Shown: piece by piece, positions 15,435-24,480 of the stretch
How positions within the stretch are numbered: position 1 is the stretch's first letter
Layout of the letters: every line of letters starts with the position of its first letter
Origin: Holdemania sp. Marseille-P2844
Lineage (GTDB): Bacteria; Bacillota_I; Bacilli_A; Erysipelotrichales; Erysipelotrichaceae
Length of the DNA: 64,000 nucleotides
Direction of reading: 5' to 3'
Assembly (NCBI RefSeq): GCF_900120005.1
Contig: NZ_LT635448.1
Span: forward strand, 186,001-250,000
Program-made: the position numbers and the translations under genes
The notes under the pieces: model-generated
Seen by the model: the letters and a program-made list of their open reading frames with translations, nothing else
What the model was told of the DNA's origin: nothing
Databases searched by the model: none

Positions 15435-15725
15435 ATGAAAATAGCGGTACTCAGCGATATCCATGGGGACTTTGACAAGCTGAAGATGATCCTTGATCAG
15501 ATTCAAGGAGCGGATAAGCTCGTCTTGTTAGGGGATTTGGATGCCGGGGGAGATTTTCCTTCCGCTCGCCGGATATTCCCAAATCAGAAAAAGCTGGAAT
15601 CTATGAAAGAGTATACTTTCCGATTCCAGCTCATTTTTTCTCTGCGCGGTTGCTTCGATGGTTGTTCTTGCAGGAAGAAACAACAAAATGGGAAGTCCGC
15701 AGCGGCAGCGCAAGTTACCGGTTAA
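15435..15725 (+). pseudogene. Metallophosphoesterase remnant, N-terminal 50 residues only
   Basis: The first 50 codons read as the start of a YfcE/MJ0936-type phosphodiesterase: M-K-I-A-V-L-S-D-I-H-G-D with the metal-binding D and H, followed by L-V-L-L-G-D-L-D-A-G-G-D. The next expected motifs (G-N-H-D/E and G-H-T-H) are absent. After about position 15590 the frame runs through a perfect hairpin terminator (15592-15631) into low-complexity sequence, ending at 15725 after 96 codons. Family members have about 160-180 residues, so roughly two thirds of the gene is missing. I read it as a deletion remnant. The hairpin may belong to the deleted gene's original 3' end. Confidence 0.7.
15592..15638 (+). 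terminator. Perfect 10-bp hairpin with T run, inside the remnant gene
   Basis: AGCTGGAATC (15592-15601) pairs exactly with GATTCCAGCT (15622-15631) and is followed by CATTTTTTC. It is a strong intrinsic terminator located inside the open frame of the phosphoesterase remnant. Confidence 0.8.
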
Positions 15726-15728
15726 ACC

Positions 15729-16598
15729 TTATTCAAAAGCCTTTTGCCAGGCAGCGTAGTACATTCCGATATAGTTTTCGTATTCCGTCGCCGTGGCGCC
15801 GGTAACAACGTCGCCAACCAGTCCGACATTATCTTCATTTCTGCCGAATTCTCCTTCCGGGAACTGATTTTCAATGCAGAAATCGCCGATCTTTTTCAGG
15901 TTGCCGCTCCAGCCCAGTTCGCCGCCTTCAATGCCATAGCCCGTGCCGACTGCGGTCCAGTGTCCGATCAACGTCTTAAACCGGGACTGCGTTTTATCCA
16001 GATGTACGCCGTCTTTCCGATCCAGCGTGTAGGTCGCGCAATCTTCGATCGGATTTCCCTCTTCATCCAGACACCAGTAGTTGCCGGCTGCCAGCTGTTC
16101 CATATACCAGGCCGCTAAATCTTCGTTCAAGATCTCCTTGCTGAAATCCTTGATTTGATCATTGCTGTAAATCGGCATGCCGGTTCCGTCCCCTTCGCCG
16201 GTCAGGATGATGGCCTCATCCCCAGTTCCTAATTGGACTTGTCTGGCATAATACCCCTTTGCACCCGTGACGGCTACACCGGGGATGTAGTTGCTTTCAT
16301 CCATGCCGGCAATTTCTTCTTCGGTGAACGTCGCCCAATGATCCGGCAGATGACATTCCTCAAATGTGTAACCGGTCGCTTTACCCTCTTTTACCGTCAC
16401 GGTCGCTGTGGCCAGGTAAGCCGGGTGATCGTAATACGTCATGTACGAAGTGTAGCTGCCATCCTTTGGCTGTTTCACCTCTTCCGCCGGAACAGTCGGC
16501 TCCGGGGTTGTTGTGGTTTCCGGCGCTTTCGTTGTCGCGCAAGCGGCCAGAGAGAACGCCGTCATGCAAGCGGCGATCATCATCAATCCTTTCTTCAT
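15729..16598 (-). CDS. FMN-binding lipoprotein
   Basis: This 289-residue exported lipoprotein starts at ATG 16596-16598 (CAAGGAGGAAAGAAGAA before it) and has a signal peptide ending in the lipobox L-A-A-C (Cys20), then a Thr/Pro/Glu-rich linker. The body contains two FMN-binding-domain-like stretches. The C-terminal one ends with D-V-V-T-G-A-T-A-T-E-Y, the acceptor site for ApbE-mediated FMN attachment to Thr. Proteins of this kind carry electrons outside the membrane, for example PplA in Listeria flavin-based extracellular electron transfer. It is divergent from a LysR-type gene, with a palindrome in between, so it is probably the regulator's target. The protein at the left edge of the window is a likely paralogue. 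Confidence 0.82.
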   Translation of the reverse strand: MKKGLMMIAACMTAFSLAACATTKAPETTTTPEPTVPAEEVKQPKDGSYTSYMTYYDHPAYLATATVTVKEGKATGYTFEECHLPDHWATFTEEEIAGMDESNYIPGVAVTGAKGYYARQVQLGTGDEAIILTGEGDGTGMPIYSNDQIKDFSKEILNEDLAAWYMEQLAAGNYWCLDEEGNPIEDCATYTLDRKDGVHLDKTQSRFKTLIGHWTAVGTGYGIEGGELGWSGNLKKIGDFCIENQFPEGEFGRNEDNVGLVGDVVTGATATEYENYIGMYYAAWQKAFE

Positions 16599-16623
16599 TT
16601 CTTCTTTCCTCCTTGTATGCTTC

Positions 16624-16629
16624 ATTATA
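16624..16629 (-). promoter_or_regulatory. -10 element of the FMN-binding lipoprotein gene
   Basis: Read on the minus strand this is TATAAT, about 26 nt before the start codon. The -35 is weak, which agrees with activator dependence on the divergent LysR protein. Confidence 0.5.
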
Positions 16630-16661
16630 GTGAAAGAATGAACGAATGACGCAAACAAAGC

Positions 16662-16692
16662 GTTGAACTGATCATCAACTATTTGTTACAAT
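16662..16692 (+). promoter_or_regulatory. LysR gene promoter overlapping an inverted repeat
   Basis: TTGAAC (16664-16669), a 17-nt spacer and TACAAT (16687-16692) form a good sigma-A promoter. GTTGA-N8-TCAAC (16662-16666 and 16675-16679) is an inverted repeat covering the -35, a plausible LysR binding site for autorepression and for activation of the divergent gene. Confidence 0.6.
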
Positions 16693-16731
16693 AGTGGTAG
16701 CGCAGAATGTCTGCCGCGGGAGGGTTTTGCC

Positions 16732-17670
16732 ATGAATCTGGAACAGCTGAAATATTTTATCGACGTGTGCGAAACCGGCAATATGACTCAAAGCGCCAAA
16801 AAATTCTATATCTCTCCGCAGGGTCTGAATAAAAGCCTGCGATCGCTGCAGAAGGAGCTGGATGTCGACTTGTTGATCTTTCAGCAGCGCAAAACGGAAA
16901 TGACCGAGGAAGGACGGCTCTATTACACGCAGATCAAGGATCTTGTGCGGCAGCTGGAACAGATCAACGACGATATCCGCCGGAATTCCGATAAGACGCT
17001 GAGCGTGGCAATCTCAAGCAATACCTATGCGATGGTGCAGGGACTGCTGGAACAATTTGAGCGCACGGAGCCTGAGGTTCGGGTGATTCTCAGCGAGTAC
17101 TCGGATAAAATCGTTGAGGAAAAACTGCTGCGGCAGGAAGTCGACGCCGCCTTCATCACCGGTCCGATCTTCACCAGCGAACTGCAGAACGTCCGGCTGT
17201 TTGAGGCGTATAACGAATTATGCGTGCCGCGGGGACATCGGCTCGCTTCGCACAGCTTCGTCACCTTTCACGATCTGGTCAACGAACCTTTTTTAACCTT
17301 AAACGAAAGTTATAAAATCTACGATTGTTACAACGTCCACATGCGGATGGCCAATGCCGCGCCGCGGATTGTGTACTGCGGCTGCGATCTGGAAGCAATC
17401 CGCCGGCTGGTCGAGGAAGGCAGAGGGCTGGCGATCAGCAATCCTCAGTTTCCGATCGAAAGCGAAAAGATCGTCAAAATTCCGATGCGCAACAAGAATC
17501 CATGGCAGCTCAGCGTGGCGATACCGCTGCGGCCGCAAAGCCGGATCGCCGAACGGTTTTTCCAGATCGTGCAGAAAGCCGCGCTGCCGTTAAATAAGAA
17601 ACTGCCGCTGTCTTCTGCCATCGCGCCGGCCAGCTTCCCGGCATCCGAGGATCAGATTCAGGCGGAATAA
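16732..17670 (+). CDS. LysR family transcriptional regulator
   Basis: This 312-residue regulator has the N-terminal HTH of the LysR family (L-E-Q-L-K-Y-F-I-D-V-C-E-T-G-N-M-T-Q-S-A-K-K-F, with S-P-Q-G-L-N-K-S-L recognition helix) and a C-terminal periplasmic-binding-protein-like effector domain beginning near residue 90 (L-S-V-A-I-S-S-N-T). The spacing to the promoter is normal and GGGAGGG precedes ATG 16732. It faces away from the FMN-binding lipoprotein gene, the classical arrangement of a LysR regulator and its target. The effector is unknown. Transcription ends at the terminator at 17683. Confidence 0.9.
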   Translation: MNLEQLKYFIDVCETGNMTQSAKKFYISPQGLNKSLRSLQKELDVDLLIFQQRKTEMTEEGRLYYTQIKDLVRQLEQINDDIRRNSDKTLSVAISSNTYAMVQGLLEQFERTEPEVRVILSEYSDKIVEEKLLRQEVDAAFITGPIFTSELQNVRLFEAYNELCVPRGHRLASHSFVTFHDLVNEPFLTLNESYKIYDCYNVHMRMANAAPRIVYCGCDLEAIRRLVEEGRGLAISNPQFPIESEKIVKIPMRNKNPWQLSVAIPLRPQSRIAERFFQIVQKAALPLNKKLPLSSAIAPASFPASEDQIQAE

Positions 17671-17682
17671 AAAGAGAAGATT

Positions 17683-17731
17683 AAAAAATCCTGCTTCGCT
17701 CGGAGTCTGCCGGGCAAAAGCAGGATTTTTG
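17683..17731. terminator. Bidirectional terminator between LysR and pepF
   Basis: AAAAAATCCTGCTT pairs with AAGCAGGATTTTT across a 22-nt loop; A and T runs flank both sides. Confidence 0.85.
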
Positions 17732-17756
17732 TTGTGCCGAAAGCACGTGGGGAAAT

Positions 17757-19523
17757 TCAGATTTCCCGCATCAGCTTTTCAAACTGATCCAGCGTTTCTT
17801 CAAAATAGCGGAACGCGTCGTCATAGACCTGTTCGCCGCGCGGATCCGCGCCGGCTTCAACCAGCTGATCAATCGGAGCGCAGCTGCCTCCGCGTGTTAA
17901 AAAGCGCAGGTAAGCTTCCGTTTCTCCTCTGAGAATCCGGGAAGCGAAGGATAAGGCGACGGACATGCCGATCGTGTATTTATAAACGTAGAAGTTGTAA
18001 TAGAAATGCGGAACGGAATAGCATTTGTATTTTTCCAGTTCATGCACGGTGACGGATGGACCATAGTAGTCCTGATTCAGTTTGTAATAATAATCTGTCA
18101 AATCGGAGGAAGACAGAGCCTGCCCGGCTTCCAGCTGCTCGTGCAGCCATGCTTCAAACTGGGCGAACATTGGCTGACGGTACAGCGTTCCGACCAGCTG
18201 CTCCAGCATGTTGTACAGCAGTGAAGCCTTCATTTTCGGATCGTCGCTGTTTTGCAGCATGTACTGGTTCAGCAAGACTTCGTTGACCGTGGAAGCAACC
18301 TCCGCGACAAAGATGCGGTAATCCGCCAATAACGGCCGATTGGCCCGGTGGGAGAAGAACGAATGCATCGAATGGCCCAGCTCATGCGCCAGCGTGCTTA
18401 AGGAATCATAACCGCCGGTGAAGTTGGTCAGGACAAACGGATTGGAATCGTAGGTGCCCCAGGAATACGCACCTCCGCGCTTGCCCTGATGCGGATAATA
18501 GTCGATCCAGCGCTCAGCCCGCGCCCGTTTTAATAAAGCCTGATATTCTTCGCCTAACGGCGCTAACGCCTGATCCAGAATTTCAAAGCACTGATCAAGA
18601 TCATAATGTGCATCGACAGCCTGAACTAACGGGACGTTCAAATCATAACTGGTGCAGTCATCCAGTCCCATGATCTTCTTTTTTAATTCGTTATAACGCC
18701 AGAAAGTTTTGTGATATCTGGTGTTGGCCATGTCCAGTACCTGATTAAACAGCGGAACATCCGCGCCGTCCTCAAACAGGCTTGCTTCCAGCGCGCTGGA
18801 GAAATGATGCAGCTTCGCCTGGAGCACCTGTCCCTGAGCGTGGCCGATCAAGGTCGAACAGAAAACGTTCTGATGCCGGCGGTATTCTTCATAGAAATGC
18901 TCAAACGCCTGCCTGCGGATTTCTCTGTCCGGATTGTGAAGCAGCTGGTTCATGATCGCCTGATTTAAGAATTCCTCTTTTCCGTCGATCATCACCGGTT
19001 TAAATTCCGGTACGAACGCTTTGAATGTTTTCTGCGGATTCTGAAACAGATCGCTCATCTGCGCCAGCAGCTGCTCGGTCTGAGCGTTCGGACGATGCGG
19101 GATGGTGCGGAACGTTTCTTCCATCGGATAGCGGTAATCTGCGCAGTCTTCCGCGTTCAGATACGTTTCGATCACATTGCGATGCTCGATCAGTTCCTGA
19201 TCGACAAAGGTTGTCGCCGCTGCGGCCTGATTGACAAAAGTGACCGACTTGGCCAGATTCTGCTGGACCTGCGGATCCTCCGGTTCCACGTCGGCGCGCA
19301 TCTGGGCATAAACCGTCAGATTTTCGCACTGCCGCTGCAGTTCCTCCTGTCTGTCCATAAAGCTGCGGAAGCTTTCACGGGACTCCGTGATGTGTCCCTG
19401 TGCCTGCGTGATCTGGTTCAGCAGCTGTTTCGCATGTTTTAGAGCGGCGTCAAACTGGGCCTGATCGGCGAACAATCCGCTCAGATCCCAGGTATCTTCA
19501 ATTCGAATTTCTTTTCTTTCCAT
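17757..19523 (-). CDS. pepF: Oligoendopeptidase F (M3 family)
   Basis: This cytoplasmic zinc metallopeptidase of 588 residues cleaves short peptides. The M3 active site is seen near residue 380 as T-L-A-H-E-L-G-H-S-M-H-S, with the third ligand Glu in I-F-V-A-E-V-A-S-T-V-N-E about 25 residues on. The protein opens with R-I-E-D-T-W-D-L-S, typical of PepF, and ends in the helical C-terminal region with Y-K-Y-T-I-G-M-S. I place the start at ATG 19521-19523, preceded by AGAGGTGAT; 43 further in-frame codons upstream look non-coding. It is monocistronic, convergent with the LysR gene. Confidence 0.93.
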   Translation of the reverse strand: MERKEIRIEDTWDLSGLFADQAQFDAALKHAKQLLNQITQAQGHITESRESFRSFMDRQEELQRQCENLTVYAQMRADVEPEDPQVQQNLAKSVTFVNQAAAATTFVDQELIEHRNVIETYLNAEDCADYRYPMEETFRTIPHRPNAQTEQLLAQMSDLFQNPQKTFKAFVPEFKPVMIDGKEEFLNQAIMNQLLHNPDREIRRQAFEHFYEEYRRHQNVFCSTLIGHAQGQVLQAKLHHFSSALEASLFEDGADVPLFNQVLDMANTRYHKTFWRYNELKKKIMGLDDCTSYDLNVPLVQAVDAHYDLDQCFEILDQALAPLGEEYQALLKRARAERWIDYYPHQGKRGGAYSWGTYDSNPFVLTNFTGGYDSLSTLAHELGHSMHSFFSHRANRPLLADYRIFVAEVASTVNEVLLNQYMLQNSDDPKMKASLLYNMLEQLVGTLYRQPMFAQFEAWLHEQLEAGQALSSSDLTDYYYKLNQDYYGPSVTVHELEKYKCYSVPHFYYNFYVYKYTIGMSVALSFASRILRGETEAYLRFLTRGGSCAPIDQLVEAGADPRGEQVYDDAFRYFEETLDQFEKLMREI

Positions 19524-19759
19524 GTTGGATATCACCTCTGCCTTCCATTGTATCATTAATTCCTGATTTTCCCATTTCTTCCTTTCGACAAAAAGAAAAA
19601 AATTCCGTTTTCTTCCGGAACTTTTCTCGGATTCAAATGTTCGCTGACTCATAAACGCGGATGGGAAAGTCAGCGGTGCTTTTCGCTTTGTGGGGAGAAC
19701 GTTTTTTTTGGTAATTCAGGGAAAGGAAACCCTGAGCGCAGGCTGTGCTATCCGGCAGA

Positions 19760-20518
19760 TTAAGAGTGCATGTGCAGACCGCCGTCCAGCATGAAGCTCT
19801 GACCGTTGAGATAAGCGGAATCGTCAGAGGCCAAAAAGGCGATAATCGGTCCGCAGTCCTCTTCCGTTGTGCCGATGCGATGCAGCGGAGACTGGCGTTC
19901 CAGCGACTTCAAGGCCGCCGGTTGGGTGGTGCGGAACGTCTCGGTCGAAATGATCGGCAGGAAGACGTTGGAGGTAATCCCATACTGCCCCCATTCCCGG
20001 GCGGCTGTGCGGGTGATCGCACGGATGGCTTCCTTTGCCATGCCGTAAGCACCGAAACCCTCGTTGCCGTCAACACCGGCAGCCGAGGCGGTGTTGATGA
20101 TCCGGCCCCAGTGGTTTTCCTTCATGTAAGGATAGCACAGCTGCATGAATTTCAGACTGGCCAGCGGTCCGGTCTTGTAAGCGAGTAAGGCATAATCGCT
20201 GTCGATATCGGGAATTGCCCGGTACAGCATCGCGCCCTGAGCGCAGTTGACAAGAATGTGAATGGTGTGAAAGCGGGCGATTGTTGCTTCGATGGCCCGG
20301 TGGATCTGGGCGTCGTCGACAACGTCGCAGGCGACCGTCATCACTTCGCCTTCGTTATCCCGATTTTCAATTTCGCGGCGAATCTCGTCGAGTTTTTCCT
20401 GACGGCGGGCACAGAGGACGACGGAAGCCCCATGCGCGGCTAAGACCTTCGCGATCCCCGCGCCGACCCCGGAGCTGGCCCCGGTGACGATGGCAATTTT
20501 ACCAGAGAGTTTACCCAT
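19760..20518 (-). CDS. Short-chain dehydrogenase/reductase
   Basis: This 252-residue Rossmann-fold oxidoreductase has T-G-A-S-S-G-V-G at 12-19 for the dinucleotide, C-A-R-R (suggesting NADPH preference), S135, Y148 and K152 as the catalytic triad with the usual 13-residue Ser-Tyr spacing, and F-M-L-D-G-G at the C-terminus. The structural N-N-A-G motif is N-C-A-Q. ATG 20516-20518 is used because AAGGAAGGTGAG precedes it; a GTG nine bases upstream would lie inside that site. TGCTATACT (plus-strand 20541-20549) is an extended -10 promoter. The gene stands alone and the substrate cannot be inferred. Confidence 0.88.
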   Translation of the reverse strand: MGKLSGKIAIVTGASSGVGAGIAKVLAAHGASVVLCARRQEKLDEIRREIENRDNEGEVMTVACDVVDDAQIHRAIEATIARFHTIHILVNCAQGAMLYRAIPDIDSDYALLAYKTGPLASLKFMQLCYPYMKENHWGRIINTASAAGVDGNEGFGAYGMAKEAIRAITRTAAREWGQYGITSNVFLPIISTETFRTTQPAALKSLERQSPLHRIGTTEEDCGPIIAFLASDDSAYLNGQSFMLDGGLHMHS

Positions 20519-21169
20519 AAATCTCACCTTCCTTTATTTTAGTATAGCACTAACTCGTGAGGAAAGAGCAGAATTTAACAAAGTATTGCTTTCACAAAGC
20601 GCTCTGAGGGAAAAACCAAAGACAGCGGACTATGAAATTCAGAAATCAATTTTTTCAGAGAGCTTGCAGCTGTGCGATAGCCTTGCGGTGGAGCGCTTGC
20701 GCCACTGTGCTCCGCTGCTTCTACAAACTGCCGGAAAAGACGCTCGCCGCTCTTGGGGACAAGCATAAAATCTGAGTTTCTTCGAATGGGGGAAGTGATG
20801 AAACGTCCCGGGGTCAATCTGCCGAGCGAGGCCGAATTGCGATAATCAAACGGCGGCTGCCGTATTTTTGGATCAAGGCGAGACAGGTTTGTTTGCGCTG
20901 TTGGGCCGGCACTCCCACTGAGGTTCTAAAGAAGATTTCAGACATGGACAATGCCTCGATTCGTTATAAAACAGACTGTTTCTTATGTTCGTTTAAAAGG
21001 ATATCTCCAGAAATTTCTGCGCTTACGCGCGCTGATCAATTTGGCAAAAGCAATCATACAGACTTCGCGAAGCCGGCAGATTCCTGACCGGACAAAAGAA
21101 TAAACCGCACGTCAGCGTTCTTCCCAATGGAGAACTTCAGGCTTTGCTTTCATGGAAGGCAGGATGACC
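20519..21169. other. Long intergenic stretch without a supported gene
   Basis: About 650 nt. It holds the promoter of the dehydrogenase at its left end (extended -10 at 20541-20549). Short open frames on both strands (20575-20817 minus, 20893-21087 plus) have neither ribosome binding sites nor recognisable products. The composition resembles decayed coding sequence, but I cannot name a source. Confidence 0.5.
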
Positions 21170-21841
21170 TCACCGTGCGGCATGAGCGAAGCAAAGCAGG
21201 GCTGGCAGATAGAACGGCCAGATCCAGCCGCCGGCCGCCGCCAGCGGACCGCCCAGCTGAAAGAGCACGACGTTCAGGTCGCACAGAGCTAATAACACGG
21301 TTCCCATTGCCGTCCAGAAACGAAACCGGATATCGGCTGAAGGGGGTTGAAGCTCAGATGGATTCTTCCCAAGCTTGTCAAACGCGGATTTCAAAAGGAA
21401 AGTATGCGTAAGCATTCTCAGTGCCGCGATGAGGTTAAAGCTGGTTTGAATTGCGTAGAACATCACCAGACAGATCATTTCCGGCAGTTTCAGAAGCAGT
21501 CCTGCGATAAAGAACAAGCCGCCGAGGATCAGGCACAGCTGGAGTGTTTGTTCCCGGGAAATCAGGCTGAAGCTCAGACACAGCTGGACAAGACAAAAGC
21601 CGGCGATCCCGGTTTCCCATTGCCGGGTAAATAACAGAAACAAATCGGCCAGGGCACAGCCGGTCAGAACCAGAAGCGACAGAGGATCCGCCTGCTGCTC
21701 CTTCCCTTTTGACATCAGCGCGCTTGCCAGACACAGGACAACCCCGATCCACTTCCAATATTCAATCTCCGCAGCTCCCGGCAGAACCCCATTCTCCATT
21801 CCCAGAATTAAAACGCAGAAAAAGACCGCAAGCAGAAACAT
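21170..21841 (-). CDS. Multi-pass membrane protein, YhhN/lysoplasmalogenase-like (tentative)
   Basis: This protein of 223 residues is almost wholly hydrophobic, with about seven or eight membrane helices. The order of features (A-D-L-F-L-L-F in the middle, then G-I-A-G-F-C-L-V-Q, and late L-C-D-L-N-V-V-L followed by a final helix with W-P-F-Y-L-P) recalls the YhhN family of lysoplasmalogenase-like proteins; this is a weak resemblance. The start at ATG 21839-21841 is preferred because AGGAGGTGGCGCAG gives an excellent ribosome binding site; an ATG 18 nt upstream would place that site inside the gene. It lies alone between the intergenic stretch and the feo terminator. Confidence 0.55.
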   Translation of the reverse strand: MFLLAVFFCVLILGMENGVLPGAAEIEYWKWIGVVLCLASALMSKGKEQQADPLSLLVLTGCALADLFLLFTRQWETGIAGFCLVQLCLSFSLISREQTLQLCLILGGLFFIAGLLLKLPEMICLVMFYAIQTSFNLIAALRMLTHTFLLKSAFDKLGKNPSELQPPSADIRFRFWTAMGTVLLALCDLNVVLFQLGGPLAAAGGWIWPFYLPALLCFAHAAR

Positions 21842-21960
21842 CTGCGCCACCTCCTGCATTTTAGCCTGCCCCTTTCCGCACAGCCTTATCAGGTCTTTGC
21901 CCAGTTGCGAGGATTACTGTCTTTTCTGTTCTGACCGAAATCGGTCTGAAATAGACCGTT

Positions 21961-21990
21961 AAAAAGAAAAAGGAGCGCCGGCAGCGCTCC
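21961..21990 (-). terminator. Terminator downstream of feoB
   Basis: GGAGCGC-CGGCA-GCGCTCC forms a perfect 7-bp stem. On the minus strand it is followed by TTTTTCTTTTT. It lies about 105 nt after the feoB stop. Confidence 0.8.
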
Positions 21991-22095
21991 AACAGGGAGG
22001 GAAGAAAGGTGAAGATCACAGGGGAAAGAAAACTGAATGATCGTGCAGAAAGAGAAGGTTTACCGCTGTGGATGAACGGATTTTCTTATTCCTGT

Positions 22096-24216
22096 TTAGA
22101 ACAACCGCAGGATAAACGCCGCCAGACTGCAGCAGACGACACCACATACCGTCGGGATCAGGATCGCCGCGGCGGTCCATTTGACACTCTTGGTTTCCTT
22201 GTAAATGGTCAGGCAGGTCGTCGAACAAGGCCAGTGAAACAGCACGAAGATCAAGGTGCATACCGCCGTTGTCAACGTCCAGTCCTGCGCCAGAAACAAG
22301 TCCTTCATCGCGCTCAGACTGCTCATTTCGATCAGCGAGCCGTTGGCCATGTAGGCCATGATGATGATCGGGATGACGATTTCATTGGCTGGAAATCCGA
22401 GGAGGAAGGCGACCAGAATTACGCCGTCCAGTCCCATGAAGCGGCCTAACGGATCGAGGAACCCCGACGCCCAGGCGAGCAGCGACTGCCCCTGCACGCC
22501 GACGTTGGCCATCACCCACAACAGAATCCCGGCCGGCGCGGCGACCGTGATCGCCCGCCCCAGAACGAACAATGTGCGGTCAAAGACCGAGCGAACCAGC
22601 ACCTTGCCCAGCTGCGGCCGGCGGTAAGGCGGCAGCTCCAGCGTGAACGAGGAAGGCACACCGTTTAAGACCGTGGCCGACAACAGCCGGCTGACTAAAA
22701 ACGTCATACCTAGTCCCAACAGGATCGTCAGGGTTAAAAGCAGCGCCGACTGCAGCGACTGCGTCAGCCCTGCGGCCGAGCCGAGAAAGAACATGGTCAG
22801 AATACTGATCAGCGTGGGAAATCTTCCATTACAGGGAGCAAAATTATTGGTCAGAATCGCGATCAGCCGTTCCCGCGGAGAGTCGATGATCCGGCAGCCG
22901 ATCACCCCGGCGGCGTTGCAGCCGAAGCCCATGCAGGTCGTCAGTGCCTGTTTGCCGCAGGCATGCGCCTTGGCGAACGTTTTGTCCAGATTGAACGCGA
23001 CGCGGGGCAGATAGCCGAGATCCTCAAGATAGGTAAACAGCGGGAAGAAAATTGCCATCGGCGGAAGCATAACTGCGACTACCCAGGCTAATACGCGGTA
23101 CATCCCCTCGCTCAGCATCGTGACGATGACACCCGGCAGATGCAGCGCCGTCAGAAACTTCGCCAGCGGCGCTTCCAGAGAGAATAGAAATTCCGCCAGC
23201 ATCTGCGAGGGAATATTCGCGCCGGCCAGCGTGATCCATAACACCAGACACAGAAGCAGGATCATCAGAGGAATCCCGGCCCAGCGGGAGAACAGAATGC
23301 GGTCGATCTGCCGGTCGCGTTTCATCGCCTCGGCTTCGTTCATCGTCACAGTCTGTTCCGCCAGCTGCTGCGCCTGCTGGACCGGGCACTGGATCAGCAG
23401 GTCCGGCCAGTTGTCGTTTTTATACGTCTGATCGAGCACCTTGCGGCTGCGCAGGGCCAGACTGTGAAGTGTTTCAATATCCGCCTGATTTAAAGCTGTC
23501 GATGCGTAGAGCGACTTCAGCGTCGAGTCCGGATTGTTCAGAATCTGCAAGGCAATCCAGGGAATGTCGTAGGCCGGATCGAGCATCCGCAGCTGTCCGC
23601 GCAGGCGGTCCAATTCGTTCTGAATGACAAACGGATAATTCAGGCAGGCGATCTGCGTGCGGGGATGCTCGCATAGTTGCGCGACGGCGTCCATCAATGC
23701 GTCTAATCCCTGATGACTGCGGGCGCTGGCGGCGACGACCGGGAGCTGAAGCAATTCACTCAGCTTTTCCAGATCGATTTCAATTTTCTTTTTGCGTGCT
23801 TCATCCATCAGATTAACGCAGACGACGACATTCGCGGTCATCTGGAGAATTTGAAGGACGAGGTTGAGATTCCTTTGCAGGGCGGTCGCGTCGCACACCA
23901 CGATCGTTACGGCGGGCTTTTGGAAACAGATGAATTCGCTGGCGATCGCTTCCTCAGCGCTGTTGGCGATCAGGGAATACGTTCCCGGCAGATCAACCAG
24001 CGTGTAGTCCGTTTCCTGATGCCGGGCGATGCCTTTGGCCAGCGCGACGGTTTTTCCCGGCCAGTTGCCGGTGTGCTGGTTCATGCCGGTCAGCTCGTTG
24101 AACACGGTGCTCTTGCCGACGTTCGGATTGCCGGCCAGCGCGATCAGAGTCTCGGAATCACCGAACTGGAAGCGGCGGCTGGCTTTCGCGCTGGTCGACT
24201 GAACAGTAAGTCCCAT
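22096..24216 (-). CDS. feoB: Ferrous iron transport protein B
   Basis: This 706-residue inner-membrane Fe(II) transporter has an N-terminal G domain: G1 G-N-P-N-V-G-K-S (29-36), G2 region T-G-N-W-P-G-K-T, G3 D-L-P-G (75-78) and G4 N-L-M-D. A helical spacer and a C-terminal membrane region with the two Gate motifs follow; visible pieces are Y-L-E-D-L-G-Y-L-P-R, C-N-A-A-G-V, and F-P-A-N-E. It begins 2 nt after the feoA stop, so the two are one transcript. The stop is followed by a terminator. Expression is likely controlled by iron through the leader or operator upstream of feoA. Confidence 0.96.
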   Translation of the reverse strand: MGLTVQSTSAKASRRFQFGDSETLIALAGNPNVGKSTVFNELTGMNQHTGNWPGKTVALAKGIARHQETDYTLVDLPGTYSLIANSAEEAIASEFICFQKPAVTIVVCDATALQRNLNLVLQILQMTANVVVCVNLMDEARKKKIEIDLEKLSELLQLPVVAASARSHQGLDALMDAVAQLCEHPRTQIACLNYPFVIQNELDRLRGQLRMLDPAYDIPWIALQILNNPDSTLKSLYASTALNQADIETLHSLALRSRKVLDQTYKNDNWPDLLIQCPVQQAQQLAEQTVTMNEAEAMKRDRQIDRILFSRWAGIPLMILLLCLVLWITLAGANIPSQMLAEFLFSLEAPLAKFLTALHLPGVIVTMLSEGMYRVLAWVVAVMLPPMAIFFPLFTYLEDLGYLPRVAFNLDKTFAKAHACGKQALTTCMGFGCNAAGVIGCRIIDSPRERLIAILTNNFAPCNGRFPTLISILTMFFLGSAAGLTQSLQSALLLTLTILLGLGMTFLVSRLLSATVLNGVPSSFTLELPPYRRPQLGKVLVRSVFDRTLFVLGRAITVAAPAGILLWVMANVGVQGQSLLAWASGFLDPLGRFMGLDGVILVAFLLGFPANEIVIPIIIMAYMANGSLIEMSSLSAMKDLFLAQDWTLTTAVCTLIFVLFHWPCSTTCLTIYKETKSVKWTAAAILIPTVCGVVCCSLAAFILRLF

Positions 24217-24218
24217 AC

Positions 24219-24464
24219 CTATTCCTCGTCATGCTCGACAAGGATGGAACGGGAATCTTTGTCGCGAATGGCAATGACCGTACCGCGGATCAGATAGGCC
24301 ACCGGATCGCCGGCGCAGCTTTTGACCAGCGGAATCAGCTCGGTGCCCTGAACTAACCCGATATCCTGCAGGCGGGTGCGGATCGAACCGGTGCTGTTGA
24401 GCTGGGTGACTTTGCAGCGCTTACCCAACGGGATCTGATTTAATGAACATTGGACGATACTCAT
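24219..24464 (-). CDS. feoA: Ferrous iron transport protein A
   Basis: This small cytoplasmic SH3-like protein of 81 residues is needed for FeoB activity. The FeoA signature is clear: L-N-Q-I-P-L-G-K-R-C-K-V at the start, R-L-Q-D-I-G-L-V-Q-G-T-E-L, and D-P-V-A-Y-L-I-R-G-T-V-I-A-I-R. ATG 24462-24464 is chosen over an in-frame upstream ATG at 24491 because AAAGGAGGAATTGACT precedes it and the conserved part starts there. A 39-nt near-perfect inverted repeat directly abuts the ribosome binding site. Confidence 0.95.
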   Translation of the reverse strand: MSIVQCSLNQIPLGKRCKVTQLNSTGSIRTRLQDIGLVQGTELIPLVKSCAGDPVAYLIRGTVIAIRDKDSRSILVEHDEE

Positions 24465-24480
24465 AGTCAATTCCTCCTTT

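Noticed and set aside
20575-20817. 80-codon minus-strand frame between the dehydrogenase and membrane protein genes
   Set aside because: Starts with TTG or an internal ATG without a ribosome binding site; no domain recognised.
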